A stretch of DNA of 64,000 bases. Source: JAGPUQ01 sp963708735. Its GTDB lineage: Bacteria; Pseudomonadota; Gammaproteobacteria; Pseudomonadales; Porticoccaceae. The DNA lies in contig CAVPTW010000039.1 of NCBI GenBank assembly GCA_963708735.1, positions 1 to 64,000 of the forward strand, written 5' to 3'. The notes under the pieces are model-generated. The model did not search any database. It was given only the letters and a program-made list of their open reading frames with translations, and had not been told where the DNA came from. A program made the position numbers and the translations under genes. This document shows positions 18,636 through 26,109 of the stretch, in pieces (position 1 is the stretch's first letter; each line of letters starts with the position of its first letter).

Positions 18636-19842
18636 ATGCCCACCGCCTCTGAAATTCGTGTCAGCATTGACGTTGGCTGCCAGCGCCACAGCGTGGCCAT
18701 TGGCCTGCCCACGGGCGAAGTGCTGGAGGAGTTCGACCTGCTGCACCGGGCGGAAGGCTTCGACCTGCTCTTTGCGCATGTGGAACGCTACCAGCGCTGC
18801 TACGGAGGTAGCGGTGGCCATGGAAGGGTACAACGGCTGGGCGCGTCCACTGGATACCCTGGTCCGCCGCCAAGGCTATCGCCTGTTCAACATCAACCAT
18901 CTGAAACTGGCGCGCTTCAAGGAGATCTTCCCGGCTGCGGCCAAGAACGGTCGCATCGATGCGCGCAAAGGACTCGAACTGTTTCAGCTGTGCGACCACC
19001 TGCCGATGGCGCGGGGCGTGCTCCCGGAGGTCGCGGCAACGGCCCTGGAAAACGACCAGCTCAAGCGCCTGACGCGCCGACGGCGCGCCTTGGTCGAGGA
19101 GCGAAGCCGGCTGCTCTGCCGCATGCAGACAGACTTGCAGGCCGCTTGCCCGGGTTTGCCGGCGATCACCCAAACCGCCGACAACGTCTGATTTCTGAAC
19201 CTCCTCACGCACAGCGATGACATGGGCAAACTGGCGCGCCTGCGTGAAACCACCCTGCTGGGCATCAAAGGGATCGGCCGCACGTACGCTGCGCGCATCA
19301 CCGCCTGGCAGAAGTCCGCCCACTTCAGCCATGACGTGGCGTGGGTGGGGCCCATGATTATCGAGGATGCCCGGCGTATTCTGGAACTGCGGGCATCGAT
19401 CAAAGCCCTTGAAGCGCGCTGTGCGGAGCTGGTGGCGCAGTCCGAGATTGCCCAGTGCATCGACTCCATTCCTGGCTTCGGGCTGGTGTGCGCAGCGGAG
19501 ATCGCCGGGGAGTTGGGGACGGTCGCGCGGTTCGCCAACGAGGGCAGCCTGGCGGTGTACATGGGCATGGCGACGCTGGATAACAGCTCGGGCAAGCACC
19601 GCGGATCGAAAAATCCGAAACACGTCAACACGCGGGCGAAGGCGGCGATGATGGTCGGCATCGACAGGCATCGCAAACAGGTCCCGGAATCCCAGCGGTA
19701 CTACGAGAAAAAACGTGCGCAGGGAAAGACACACAATCAGGCGATTCGTGCGCTCGGCCGCTATCTCTGTCGTGTTATTTTTTCGATGCTGAAACAGGGA
19801 CGCTGCTATGAACTCAGAGAGGCGAAAATAGCGGCTGAATGA
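18636..19842 (+). pseudogene. IS110-family transposase, inactivated
   Basis: From ATG 18636 the frame gives the DEDD-type start EIRVSIDVGCQRHSVAIGLP up to about 18800, where the frame shifts. The second frame continues with VAMEGYNGWARPLDTLVRRQGYRLFNINHLKLARFKE, hits an in-frame TGA at 19189, then resumes with LARLRETTLLGIKGIG and the C-terminal Transposase_20 domain (IPGFGLVCAAEIAGELG, LAVYMGMATLDNSSGKHRGSKNP). One frameshift and one nonsense codon in an otherwise full-length gene of about 400 codons indicate recent inactivation. Confidence 0.88.
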
Positions 19843-19874
19843 AAAAAAACAGTTGAAAATTCGAGCGGGATGTT

Positions 19875-20122
19875 CAGGTCTAGAATTTATGTGAATCAAT
19901 GGCAATGAAGACCACAAACTATTTCCGAGCCACCAGGGTCCGGCCGGATCGGGAGGCTATCAAAAATGAGTGGATTGCCCATGTCATCCGGTACCCTGAA
20001 AGAGCGCACACGCAGGCCGATGGTCGAATACGGCGCTGGGCTAGAATCGAGAAACTAGAACCGAGGAAATGAAGGGTCGCTACCTCCGGGTAATCTTGTT
20101 GCCAGACGGAGAAGCCGCACAT
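19875..20122 (+). repeat. dispersed repeat, copy 1 of the small-gene module
   Basis: It matches 21811-22043 closely in direct orientation, from TCAGGTCTAGAAT to GAAGCCGCACAT. Copy 1 has a 14-base internal tandem duplication around 20041-20068 that copy 2 lacks. Confidence 0.85.
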
Positions 20123-20155
20123 AATGCTTTCTCGGATAGGGCATTCAGGCCATGA
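19899..20155 (+). pseudogene. small DUF4258-like protein, frameshifted (copy 1)
   Basis: ATG 19899 reads MAMKTTNYFRATRVRPDREAIKNEWIAHVIRYPERAHTQADGRIRRWARIE, then a 14-base tandem duplication shifts the frame and the first frame stops at 20072. The second frame continues EEMKGRYLRVILLPDGEAAHNAFSDRAFRP and stops at 20155. Repaired, it is a protein of about 80 residues. Its final TGA overlaps the DUF2283 start (ATGA). Small basic proteins of this look (WIxxVIxxPExxxxQxDGRIRRW...RVILLPDG) are often paired with DUF2283 genes and are suspected toxin-like partners; that role is inference. Confidence 0.6.
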
Positions 20156-20349
20156 AAATCAGCTACTTTGACGATACAGACACGCTGTACATTGAGTTCC
20201 GCGACACCGACATAACCGAATCCAGAGATCTGGATGAAAACACCGTTCTTGATGCCGATGCAAAGGGCAATGTCTGTGCAATTACCTTCGAGCATGCGAG
20301 CCAGAGAACTGACGTGAGCCATCTAATTGTTGAAGGCATTGCGGCATAG
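20152..20349 (+). CDS. DUF2283 family protein
   Basis: 65 residues: MKISYFDDTDTLYIEFRDTDITESRDLDENTVLDADAKGNVCAITFEHASQRTD is the DUF2283 pattern (YDxxxDxLYIxF...SxxxxxxxVxxDxDxxGxxxGIExxxAS). The ATG overlaps the stop of the preceding small gene, so the two were co-translated. The gene appears intact although its partner is frameshifted. Biochemical function unknown; an antitoxin-like role has been guessed for such pairs. Confidence 0.8.
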   Translation: MKISYFDDTDTLYIEFRDTDITESRDLDENTVLDADAKGNVCAITFEHASQRTDVSHLIVEGIAA

Positions 20350-20710
20350 CAATGGGTGCCAGGCGGCGTCGCCGGTAGCGTGCTGCCGCGCCTTGACCCG
20401 AGCGTCATACTGCATGGGCGAAGGAGCGGGACGAGAGCCCCGCCGCAGAATGGATGAAGGCAGTCAGGCCGTAACCCATCATCTGGTGCCCGGCAAGCGG
20501 GGCGCCTGTGCCGATTTGGGATTGATGGGGTAAGCTGTGCTGCACTCTCCGTCATTCGTTCGTTTTGCGTCGGAGAAGGGATGGGCCTGAGGGTTGCCCA
20601 ATCCGGCGTACACTCACCCGGAAAAGGGCGTGCAGGATATGCGGAAATCTTCCGCGTTTAAACGCGGAAGATTTCCAGATGCTCAATGTCAGAAAACCAG
20701 GATAACTTCC
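20350..20710 (+). other. intergenic region with repeat copy B
   Basis: No gene was recognised between the DUF2283 gene and the cytochrome gene. 20590-20689 is the second copy of the 100-bp dispersed repeat; the rest holds nothing recognisable. Confidence 0.5.
20590..20689 (+). repeat. dispersed 100-bp repeat, copy B, with a perfect 34-bp palindrome
   Basis: 20643-20676 is a perfect palindrome: GGAAATCTTCCGCG, TTTAAA, CGCGGAAGATTTCC. The flanks match copy A at 15949-16047. It ends 21 bases before the cytochrome start, so the hairpin would sit in its leader. Confidence 0.88.
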
Positions 20711-21460
20711 ATGAATGATCTGAAATCTTATGCGGTATGGGATTCCTGCACTCGATGGTTTCACTGGATTAACGTGCTTTGCGTTTTCGGTCTTATAGCC
20801 GTGGGCCTGGTGATTCTCAATTCAAGTTCACTCGGGTTATCTAATGACGGAAAGATTTTGACAAAAGAAGTTCATACCCTAATTGGCTATGTCTTTGTCT
20901 TGAATCTTGTTTGGCGTTTTATTTGGGCTTTTTGGGGAAATCGTTATGCAAGATGGCATTCCATCCTGCCCGGAGGAAAAGGATTTAAGCAGGCGGTGCA
21001 TAGCTACGTTGTCGCCTTTATTTCCGGTCGGCCCGAACAATATCTTGGCCACAACCCACTGGGGCGCTTAAGTGTTTTTGTTCTGTTTATGGTTCTTGCT
21101 ATCCAAGCGGTCACCGGGCTAATTTTAGCCGGCACCGATTTATTTTACCCTCCATTCGGAGGTGGGATTGCACAGTGGGTGGCAGCGCCTGGCGTTAACC
21201 CGGAAGCATTATTACCCTATGCGCCAAAAATGTATGACGCTGCCGCCTACGAAAGTATGCGTTCTTTCCGTAAGCCATTTATTACAACTCATGAATACAA
21301 TTTCTTCCTGTTGAGTTTTGTAATTGTGTTGCATATTGCAGCGGTAATACTTACTGAAATAAGAGAGGGTGGGGGTATAATTTCTGCGATGTTCACTGGT
21401 AAAAAAATATTGAGCCAAAAGCCTATAGATGCGGCTGATTTTGATCACGGTGATAGTTAG
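20711..21460 (+). CDS. cytochrome b561-like integral membrane protein
   Basis: 249 residues from ATG 20711. Four or five membrane helices with paired haem histidines: His18 (RWFHW), His55 (EVHTLIGY), His194 (TTHEYNF) and His208 (VLHIAAV), the layout of the hydrogenase/b561-type cytochrome b family (PF01292). It probably moves electrons between quinone and a periplasmic partner. No partner such as a c-type cytochrome lies beside it. The gene is clearly richer in A+T than its surroundings and sits between repeats, so horizontal transfer is likely. Confidence 0.85.
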   Translation: MNDLKSYAVWDSCTRWFHWINVLCVFGLIAVGLVILNSSSLGLSNDGKILTKEVHTLIGYVFVLNLVWRFIWAFWGNRYARWHSILPGGKGFKQAVHSYVVAFISGRPEQYLGHNPLGRLSVFVLFMVLAIQAVTGLILAGTDLFYPPFGGGIAQWVAAPGVNPEALLPYAPKMYDAAAYESMRSFRKPFITTHEYNFFLLSFVIVLHIAAVILTEIREGGGIISAMFTGKKILSQKPIDAADFDHGDS

Positions 21461-21810
21461 GGAAGCTCTGAATAACTCCCCGATTTTGTGATGATTGCGG
21501 GGTCCAGACCAACTGGTGTTATCCATGACTCAGTTGACCCTTGCCGAAGCCGAATACGCCACCAAGAAGCGCAAGACACGTCGCGAAGTGTTTCTGGAGA
21601 AGATGGATGCGTTGATCCCGTGGAAGCAGCTGGAAAAGAAGCTCAGCAAACATTGCCACAAGGGAGGTACCGGTCGGCCGCCATACCCGCTGTCGACGAT
21701 GCTTCGCGTTCACTGCCTGCAGCTGTTCTGCAATCTGAGCGATCCGCCATGGAAGAGGCGCTGTATGAAATTGAATCGATGCACCGGTTTGCCGGGCCGA
21801 AACATGGGTC
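21461..21810 (+). mobile_element. IS5-family element, 5' fragment
   Basis: Starts with GGAAGCTCTGAATAACTC, an IS5-type left end, directly after the cytochrome stop. ATG 21525 reads MTQLTLAEAEYATKKRKTRREVFLEKMDALIPWKQLEKKL...GGTGRPPYPLSTMLRVHCLQLF, the DUF772 N-terminal domain of IS5 transposases. A frameshift near 21745 (the other frame gives MEEALYEIESMHRFAG) and loss of everything past 21810 leave a dead fragment with no catalytic domain. Confidence 0.85.
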
Positions 21811-22043
21811 AGGTCTAGAATGTATGTGAATCAATGACAATGAAGACCACAAAATATTTCCGAGCCAACAGGATCCGGCCGGATCGGGAGGGCATCAAAA
21901 ATGAGTGGATTGCCCGTGTCATCCGGTAGCCTGAAAGAGCGCACACGCAGGCCGATGGTCGAATAGGGCGCTGGGTTAGAATCGAGGAAATGGACGGTCG
22001 CTACCTCCGGGTAATCTTGTTGCCAGACGGAGAAGCCGCACAT
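21811..22043 (+). pseudogene. DUF4258-like module, copy 2, nonsense and truncated
   Basis: Second copy of the module at 19875-20122. ATG 21834 reads MTMKTTKYFRANRIRPDREGIKNEWIARVIR and then a TAG at 21927-21929, where copy 1 has a Tyr codon. The frame otherwise stays open to GRYLRVILLPDGEAAH, but similarity ends at 22043 and the DUF2283 partner is absent. Confidence 0.65.
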
Positions 22044-22515
22044 GGTGCCGGACTGTGCCCCGACCGGGCCGCCGGCGAGGCAGCCGGCGACCAGCATGGC
22101 GAACCTCCAGTGCGTTCCAGTGGTGTCCGGCAGTGTCGGGAGCAATTGTGCGTGGGGTTTGACGGCGCAGTGACAGCACGGTGACCGCGCAATGGCTCCG
22201 TCGCGTCGCCCGCGGCAGGTGCGTGGATGCGAGCCGCAGTGTCACGCGCCAGGGTGACCGGGTGCGGTCCTCGGTTGCGGAACGAAGGCTTGCCTTTCAG
22301 GATCAGGCTGGTAACCATGACGATATGTAGAGGCCGCGATCCAGGCGGGCCACCGTGCCGGACCGCCGCGATCCGCGCAGCGCGAGCCAAACAAACAGCC
22401 GCGAGCGACCCAAAAATATAAGCTTTTCTTTTGCTTCGGACGATTTTTCAGCCACCGCTATCCAACCACCACTGTCTAACCACCACTGTCTAACCACCAC
22501 TATGGGGATACTTCG
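22044..22515. other. gene-free stretch before the monooxygenase
   Basis: No intact gene. On the minus strand, 22145-22050 could encode a signal-peptide-like start (FAMLVAGCLAGGPVGAQSG) that is cut off by repeat copy 2. An AT-rich patch lies at about 22410-22455. A 14-base unit (TCTAACCACCACTG) occurs three times at 22461-22502 just before the monooxygenase start. Confidence 0.4.
22461..22502 (+). repeat. 14-bp tandem repeat, 3 copies
   Basis: Three units of T(C/T)(C/T)AACCACCACT(G/A) end 13 bases before the ATG of the flavin monooxygenase, so they would lie in its leader. Confidence 0.8.
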
Positions 22516-24330
22516 ATGACCACTGCCAAACCCTACACCACCGACCCGGCCGAGCTGGGTTTCGACCCCGAGGCATTACGCCGCAAGTACATCCACGAGC
22601 GCGACAAGCGGCTGCGCCCGGAGGGCTTCGGCCAGTACCGCGACGCCAAGGGCGAGCTTGCGGAATTCATGATCGACCACTATGCCAAGCCCTTCGTCCG
22701 CGCGCCGCTGACCGATGAAGTCGAGTTCGCCATCATCGGCGGCGGCTACGGCGGCCTGCTGGCGGGCGCCCGGCTGCGGGAGATCGGCGTGGAAAGTATC
22801 CGCTTCATCGACCGGGCCGGTGATTTCGGCGGCACCTGGTACTGGAACCGCTATCCCGGCGCCCAGTGCGACATCGAGGCCTACGTCTACATGCCGCTGC
22901 TCGACGAGCTCAACTATGTGCCCACCGAGCGCTACGCCCATGCGCCCGAGCTGCTCCAGCACAGTATCAACATCGCCAAACACTACGATCTGTATCGCGA
23001 TACCTGCTTCCAGACCGAAGTCACCGGGATGGAGTGGGACGACACCACGAAGCACTGGATCATCCGCACCAATCGCGGCGATGCGATGAAAGCCCGCTTT
23101 GTCGCCATGGCCAACGGCCCCCTCACGCGGCCCAAGCTGCCCGGCATTCCCGGCGTCGAAAAATTCAAGGGCCACACCTTCCACACCAGCCGCTGGGACT
23201 ACGGCTACACTGGCGGCAGCTGCGAAGGCGGCATGAACAAGCTCAACGACAAGCGCGTCGCCATCATCGGCACCGGCGCCACCGCCATCCAGTGCATCCC
23301 GCATCTGGGTGAGGACGCCAAGCACCTCTATGTATTCCAGCGCACGCCCTCATCGGTGGACGCCCGCCACAACGCACCCACCGATCCGGCGTGGAAAGCC
23401 AAACTGACCCCCGGGTGGCACAAGCGGCGGGTCGAGAATTTCAATCAGACCCTGGGCGGCAGCTACACCGACGACGACATGGTCGGCGATGGCTGGACCG
23501 ACATCTTCCGCAACGTCGGCGGCATCGTCACCGGCAATGTCGACGACCTGACCCAGGAGGAAAAGGACGAAGTCTTCGAACTCGCCGATTTCAAGAAAAT
23601 GCAGGAAATCCGCGACCGCGCGGCAGCCATCGTCGAAAATCCGGAAACGGCTGAAAAGCTGAAAGCCTACTACCGACAGTTCTGCAAGCGGCCCTGTTTC
23701 CACGACGAATATCTACAGACCTACAACCGCCCCAACGTGACGCTGGTCGACACCAACGGCCGTGGCATCGACGCGGTCACCGAAAAAGGCGTGGTCTTCG
23801 ACGGTGTCGAATACGAGGTGGACTGCCTGATTTTCTCCACCGGTTTCGAGGTCGGCACCGGCTACACCAGTCAGTCCGGCTATGACCTGATCGGCAAGAA
23901 CGGCACCAGGCTCAGCAAAAAATGGGCGAATGGCATGCGTACCCACCACGGCCTGACCACCCACGACTTCCCCAACTGCTTCGTGCTCGGCTTCACCCAG
24001 ACCGGCGTCACGCCGAATGCGACCCACATGCTCGACGAGCAGGCGAGCCAGATGGCCTATATCGTCAAGCAGGTGAGAGCGCGCGGCGCGAAGACGGTGG
24101 AAGCCACCGCGGAAGGCGAGGCCGAATGGTGCGCGATCTGCGACAGCTACGGCAACAAGACCGAGCAGTTGCTCGCGCAGTGTACCCCCGGCTACTACAA
24201 CAACGAGGGCGGCAAGGCGAACAAGAACGGCTTTATCTCCGGCCAGTACGGCGGCGGCGCGGTCAAGTTCTTCAAGATCCTCGAGGAGTGGCGCAACGAG
24301 GGCAACCTCAAGGGGCTGGAGGTTCGCTGA
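22516..24330 (+). CDS. Baeyer-Villiger-type flavin monooxygenase
   Basis: 604 residues. A first Rossmann motif GGGYGG at about 75-80 binds FAD, the type I Baeyer-Villiger fingerprint FxGxxxHxxxW (FKGHTFHTSRW, about 216-226) follows, and a second Rossmann motif GTGATA (about 251-256) binds NADPH. GTWYWNRYPGAQCD also fits the cyclohexanone/phenylacetone monooxygenase group. These enzymes insert oxygen next to a ketone to form an ester or lactone. Downstream genes for CoA-transferases, a dehydrogenase and an exporter suggest a ketone or alicyclic catabolic route; the substrate is unknown. A terminator follows. Confidence 0.93.
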   Translation: MTTAKPYTTDPAELGFDPEALRRKYIHERDKRLRPEGFGQYRDAKGELAEFMIDHYAKPFVRAPLTDEVEFAIIGGGYGGLLAGARLREIGVESIRFIDRAGDFGGTWYWNRYPGAQCDIEAYVYMPLLDELNYVPTERYAHAPELLQHSINIAKHYDLYRDTCFQTEVTGMEWDDTTKHWIIRTNRGDAMKARFVAMANGPLTRPKLPGIPGVEKFKGHTFHTSRWDYGYTGGSCEGGMNKLNDKRVAIIGTGATAIQCIPHLGEDAKHLYVFQRTPSSVDARHNAPTDPAWKAKLTPGWHKRRVENFNQTLGGSYTDDDMVGDGWTDIFRNVGGIVTGNVDDLTQEEKDEVFELADFKKMQEIRDRAAAIVENPETAEKLKAYYRQFCKRPCFHDEYLQTYNRPNVTLVDTNGRGIDAVTEKGVVFDGVEYEVDCLIFSTGFEVGTGYTSQSGYDLIGKNGTRLSKKWANGMRTHHGLTTHDFPNCFVLGFTQTGVTPNATHMLDEQASQMAYIVKQVRARGAKTVEATAEGEAEWCAICDSYGNKTEQLLAQCTPGYYNNEGGKANKNGFISGQYGGGAVKFFKILEEWRNEGNLKGLEVR

Positions 24331-24356
24331 AGGAGCGGCCTTCGGCTCAATCCATC

Positions 24357-24385
24357 GACAGCGGCCCGCGGGCCGCTGTCTTGTT
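24357..24385 (+). terminator. rho-independent terminator after the monooxygenase
   Basis: 24357-24380 is a perfect 24-base palindrome (GACAGCGGCCCG and its inverse) followed by TTGTT. It sits 27 bases after the stop. Confidence 0.7.
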
Positions 24386-24416
24386 CATGGCCAGCGCTGC
24401 GCTCGGAGATAACGCC

Positions 24417-25310
24417 ATGCCTGCAACGCCCCTGAAGAAACTCAGCACTATCCTGCGCAATCCGCATCAGCACTGGGTAGGCGATGGCTTTCCGGTGCGA
24501 ACACTCTTTTCCTATCCCGATCTGGGGCCGGCGCTCAGCCCCTTCCTGCTCCTCGACTATGCCGGCCCGAGGGAATTTGCACCGACCGAGCGGCGTCTCG
24601 GCGTCGGTGAACATCCGCACCGGGGATTCGAGACGGTGACGATCGTTTATTCCGGAGAAGTCGAGCACCGCGATTCGTCCGGCGGCGGTGGGTGTATCGG
24701 TCCTGGCGACGTGCAGTGGATGACCGCGGGTTCCGGTCTCGTGCATGAGGAATTTCACGGGCGCGATTTCGCGCGGCGCGGCGGCTGGTTCGAAATGATT
24801 CAGCTCTGGGTCAACCTGCCCGCCAGCGCCAAAATGACCGCGCCGACCTACCAGGGCCTGTTGAACAGTGCAATTCCGGTGGTGGCGCTACCGGACGGCC
24901 AGGGCAGCGTGCGGGTCATCGCGGGAGAATTTGCGGGCGCAAAGGGGCCAGCCCATGTCCATACTCCGATTCAGGTGTGGGATCTGCGTCTGGCCATCAA
25001 CCAGCCGTTGGATCTGGCGGTGCCGGAGGGCCACACAACGGCGCTGGTGGTGCTGAGGGGTACGGTGCGCGTCCATGGCGCAGCAGCCATCGGCGCGGCG
25101 GAAGTCGGGGCGGCGGAAGTCGGGTTGTTCGACAGGGACGGAACGGTCCTGCGTATCGACAGCGCGGACGCCGCGACGGCGGTGCTCCTGTGCGGGGCGC
25201 CGATCGACGAGCCGATTGTCGGCAGTGGACCCTTTGTCATGAATACCCAGGCGGAAATTCGCCAGGCAATGGTCGATTACCAAAGTGGGCGGATGGGACG
25301 TCTGCCGTAA
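24417..25310 (+). CDS. pirin family protein
   Basis: 297 residues from ATG 24417 (GGAG eight bases upstream; an ATG at 24387 is in frame but less well placed). The metal site of pirins is present: His66 and His68 (GEHPHRGFET), His110 and Glu112 (GLVHEEF). FLLLDYAGP and PGDVQWMTAGSG are typical. Some bacterial pirins have quercetinase activity, others bind regulators; the role here is open. A 15-base repeat within the gene (25095-25124) creates GAAEVGAAEVG. Confidence 0.9.
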   Translation: MPATPLKKLSTILRNPHQHWVGDGFPVRTLFSYPDLGPALSPFLLLDYAGPREFAPTERRLGVGEHPHRGFETVTIVYSGEVEHRDSSGGGGCIGPGDVQWMTAGSGLVHEEFHGRDFARRGGWFEMIQLWVNLPASAKMTAPTYQGLLNSAIPVVALPDGQGSVRVIAGEFAGAKGPAHVHTPIQVWDLRLAINQPLDLAVPEGHTTALVVLRGTVRVHGAAAIGAAEVGAAEVGLFDRDGTVLRIDSADAATAVLLCGAPIDEPIVGSGPFVMNTQAEIRQAMVDYQSGRMGRLP

Positions 25311-25321
25311 AAGCGCGACAT

Positions 25322-25376
25322 CAGTCACCAGGTTTCATCGCTCACCAGGTTTCACCGTGCATCAGATTTCACCGCG
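25322..25376 (+). repeat. degenerate short repeats between convergent genes
   Basis: Three imperfect copies of ATCACCAGGTTTCACCG, about 17-18 bases apart, lie between the pirin stop and the DUF1971 stop. Confidence 0.5.
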
Positions 25377-25387
25377 GCTGTCTCAAG

Positions 25388-25681
25388 TCACTCTGACACG
25401 GAAGGGGCTCGGTAGAACTCGACATAAAATTTCACGCTGCCCTGTGGTGCCACCTCATGTTTTATCGTGGGTTCCACTACGCCCTGTAATTCGGGAGAGA
25501 GCAGCAGCTCTTCCACCGCCGGCTCCAGAATACGGTAAGTCAGCGTGCCCTCCACCACGACGATTTTTCCCCACACACCGGCTTTTGTACTGTGGCTGTG
25601 GAGCAATCCGGCGGGCACGGATTGCTCCGTAAACTCGGGCGTACGCTGGTAGGCAACGACGTCGTTTGGCAGTGCTTTCAT
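25388..25681 (-). CDS. DUF1971 (TehB-like cupin) protein
   Basis: 97 residues from ATG 25681: MKALPNDVVAYQRTPEFTEQSVPAGLLHSHSTKAGVWGKIVVVEGTLTYRIL and the C-terminal VKFYVEFYR match DUF1971, the small beta-barrel domain seen alone or fused to the tellurite protein TehB. The open frame extends 318 bases upstream, but that part has no family features and is probably not translated. It converges on pirin. Confidence 0.8.
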   Translation of the reverse strand: MKALPNDVVAYQRTPEFTEQSVPAGLLHSHSTKAGVWGKIVVVEGTLTYRILEPAVEELLLSPELQGVVEPTIKHEVAPQGSVKFYVEFYRAPSVSE

Positions 25682-26109
25682 GGGCAGGCAGGCCTTGTGA
25701 TGGGAAAGTCGCCCGGATTCCGCGGTGGTTGTCGTGTTATGGCATCGCTCGAAATGATCCTGGCCATAAACATTACCGGACCCCTGCGCATGGCTGGTTG
25801 CGGTGGGCTCCATCATGTCACGCTGAGCATGCTGCCACATCAAGTGCATTTCCGGTTTCAATAAAGTTCGGTATCCGGCGGTGGCGCGACCTGCCCATCC
25901 GCTGCTGGTACCGGCCACTGCCAACCGGACGCCACCCAATGCCCGCCTGTGGTGACCGGGCTGGTGTGTCTGAAATTCGCCGCTGGGCGAGCTGCGCACC
26001 GGATACCCCCACGCAACGCCCTGTTTGGCGCCGTGTTATTTTGGCGTCTTTTTCCGCGCCTGCGTCACTGTGCGCGCGACACTGGAAACCAATCGTGAGC
26101 GGTGCCCTC
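25682..26109. other. divergent intergenic region
   Basis: 428 bases between the DUF1971 start (minus) and the MFS start (plus). Open frames run through on both strands but show no family features. It must hold the promoters of both genes; none stood out. Confidence 0.4.

Noticed and set aside
25682..25999. N-terminal extension of the DUF1971 frame on the minus strand
   Set aside because: The family begins at MKALPNDVVAYQ; the upstream residues are low in order and lack domain features.
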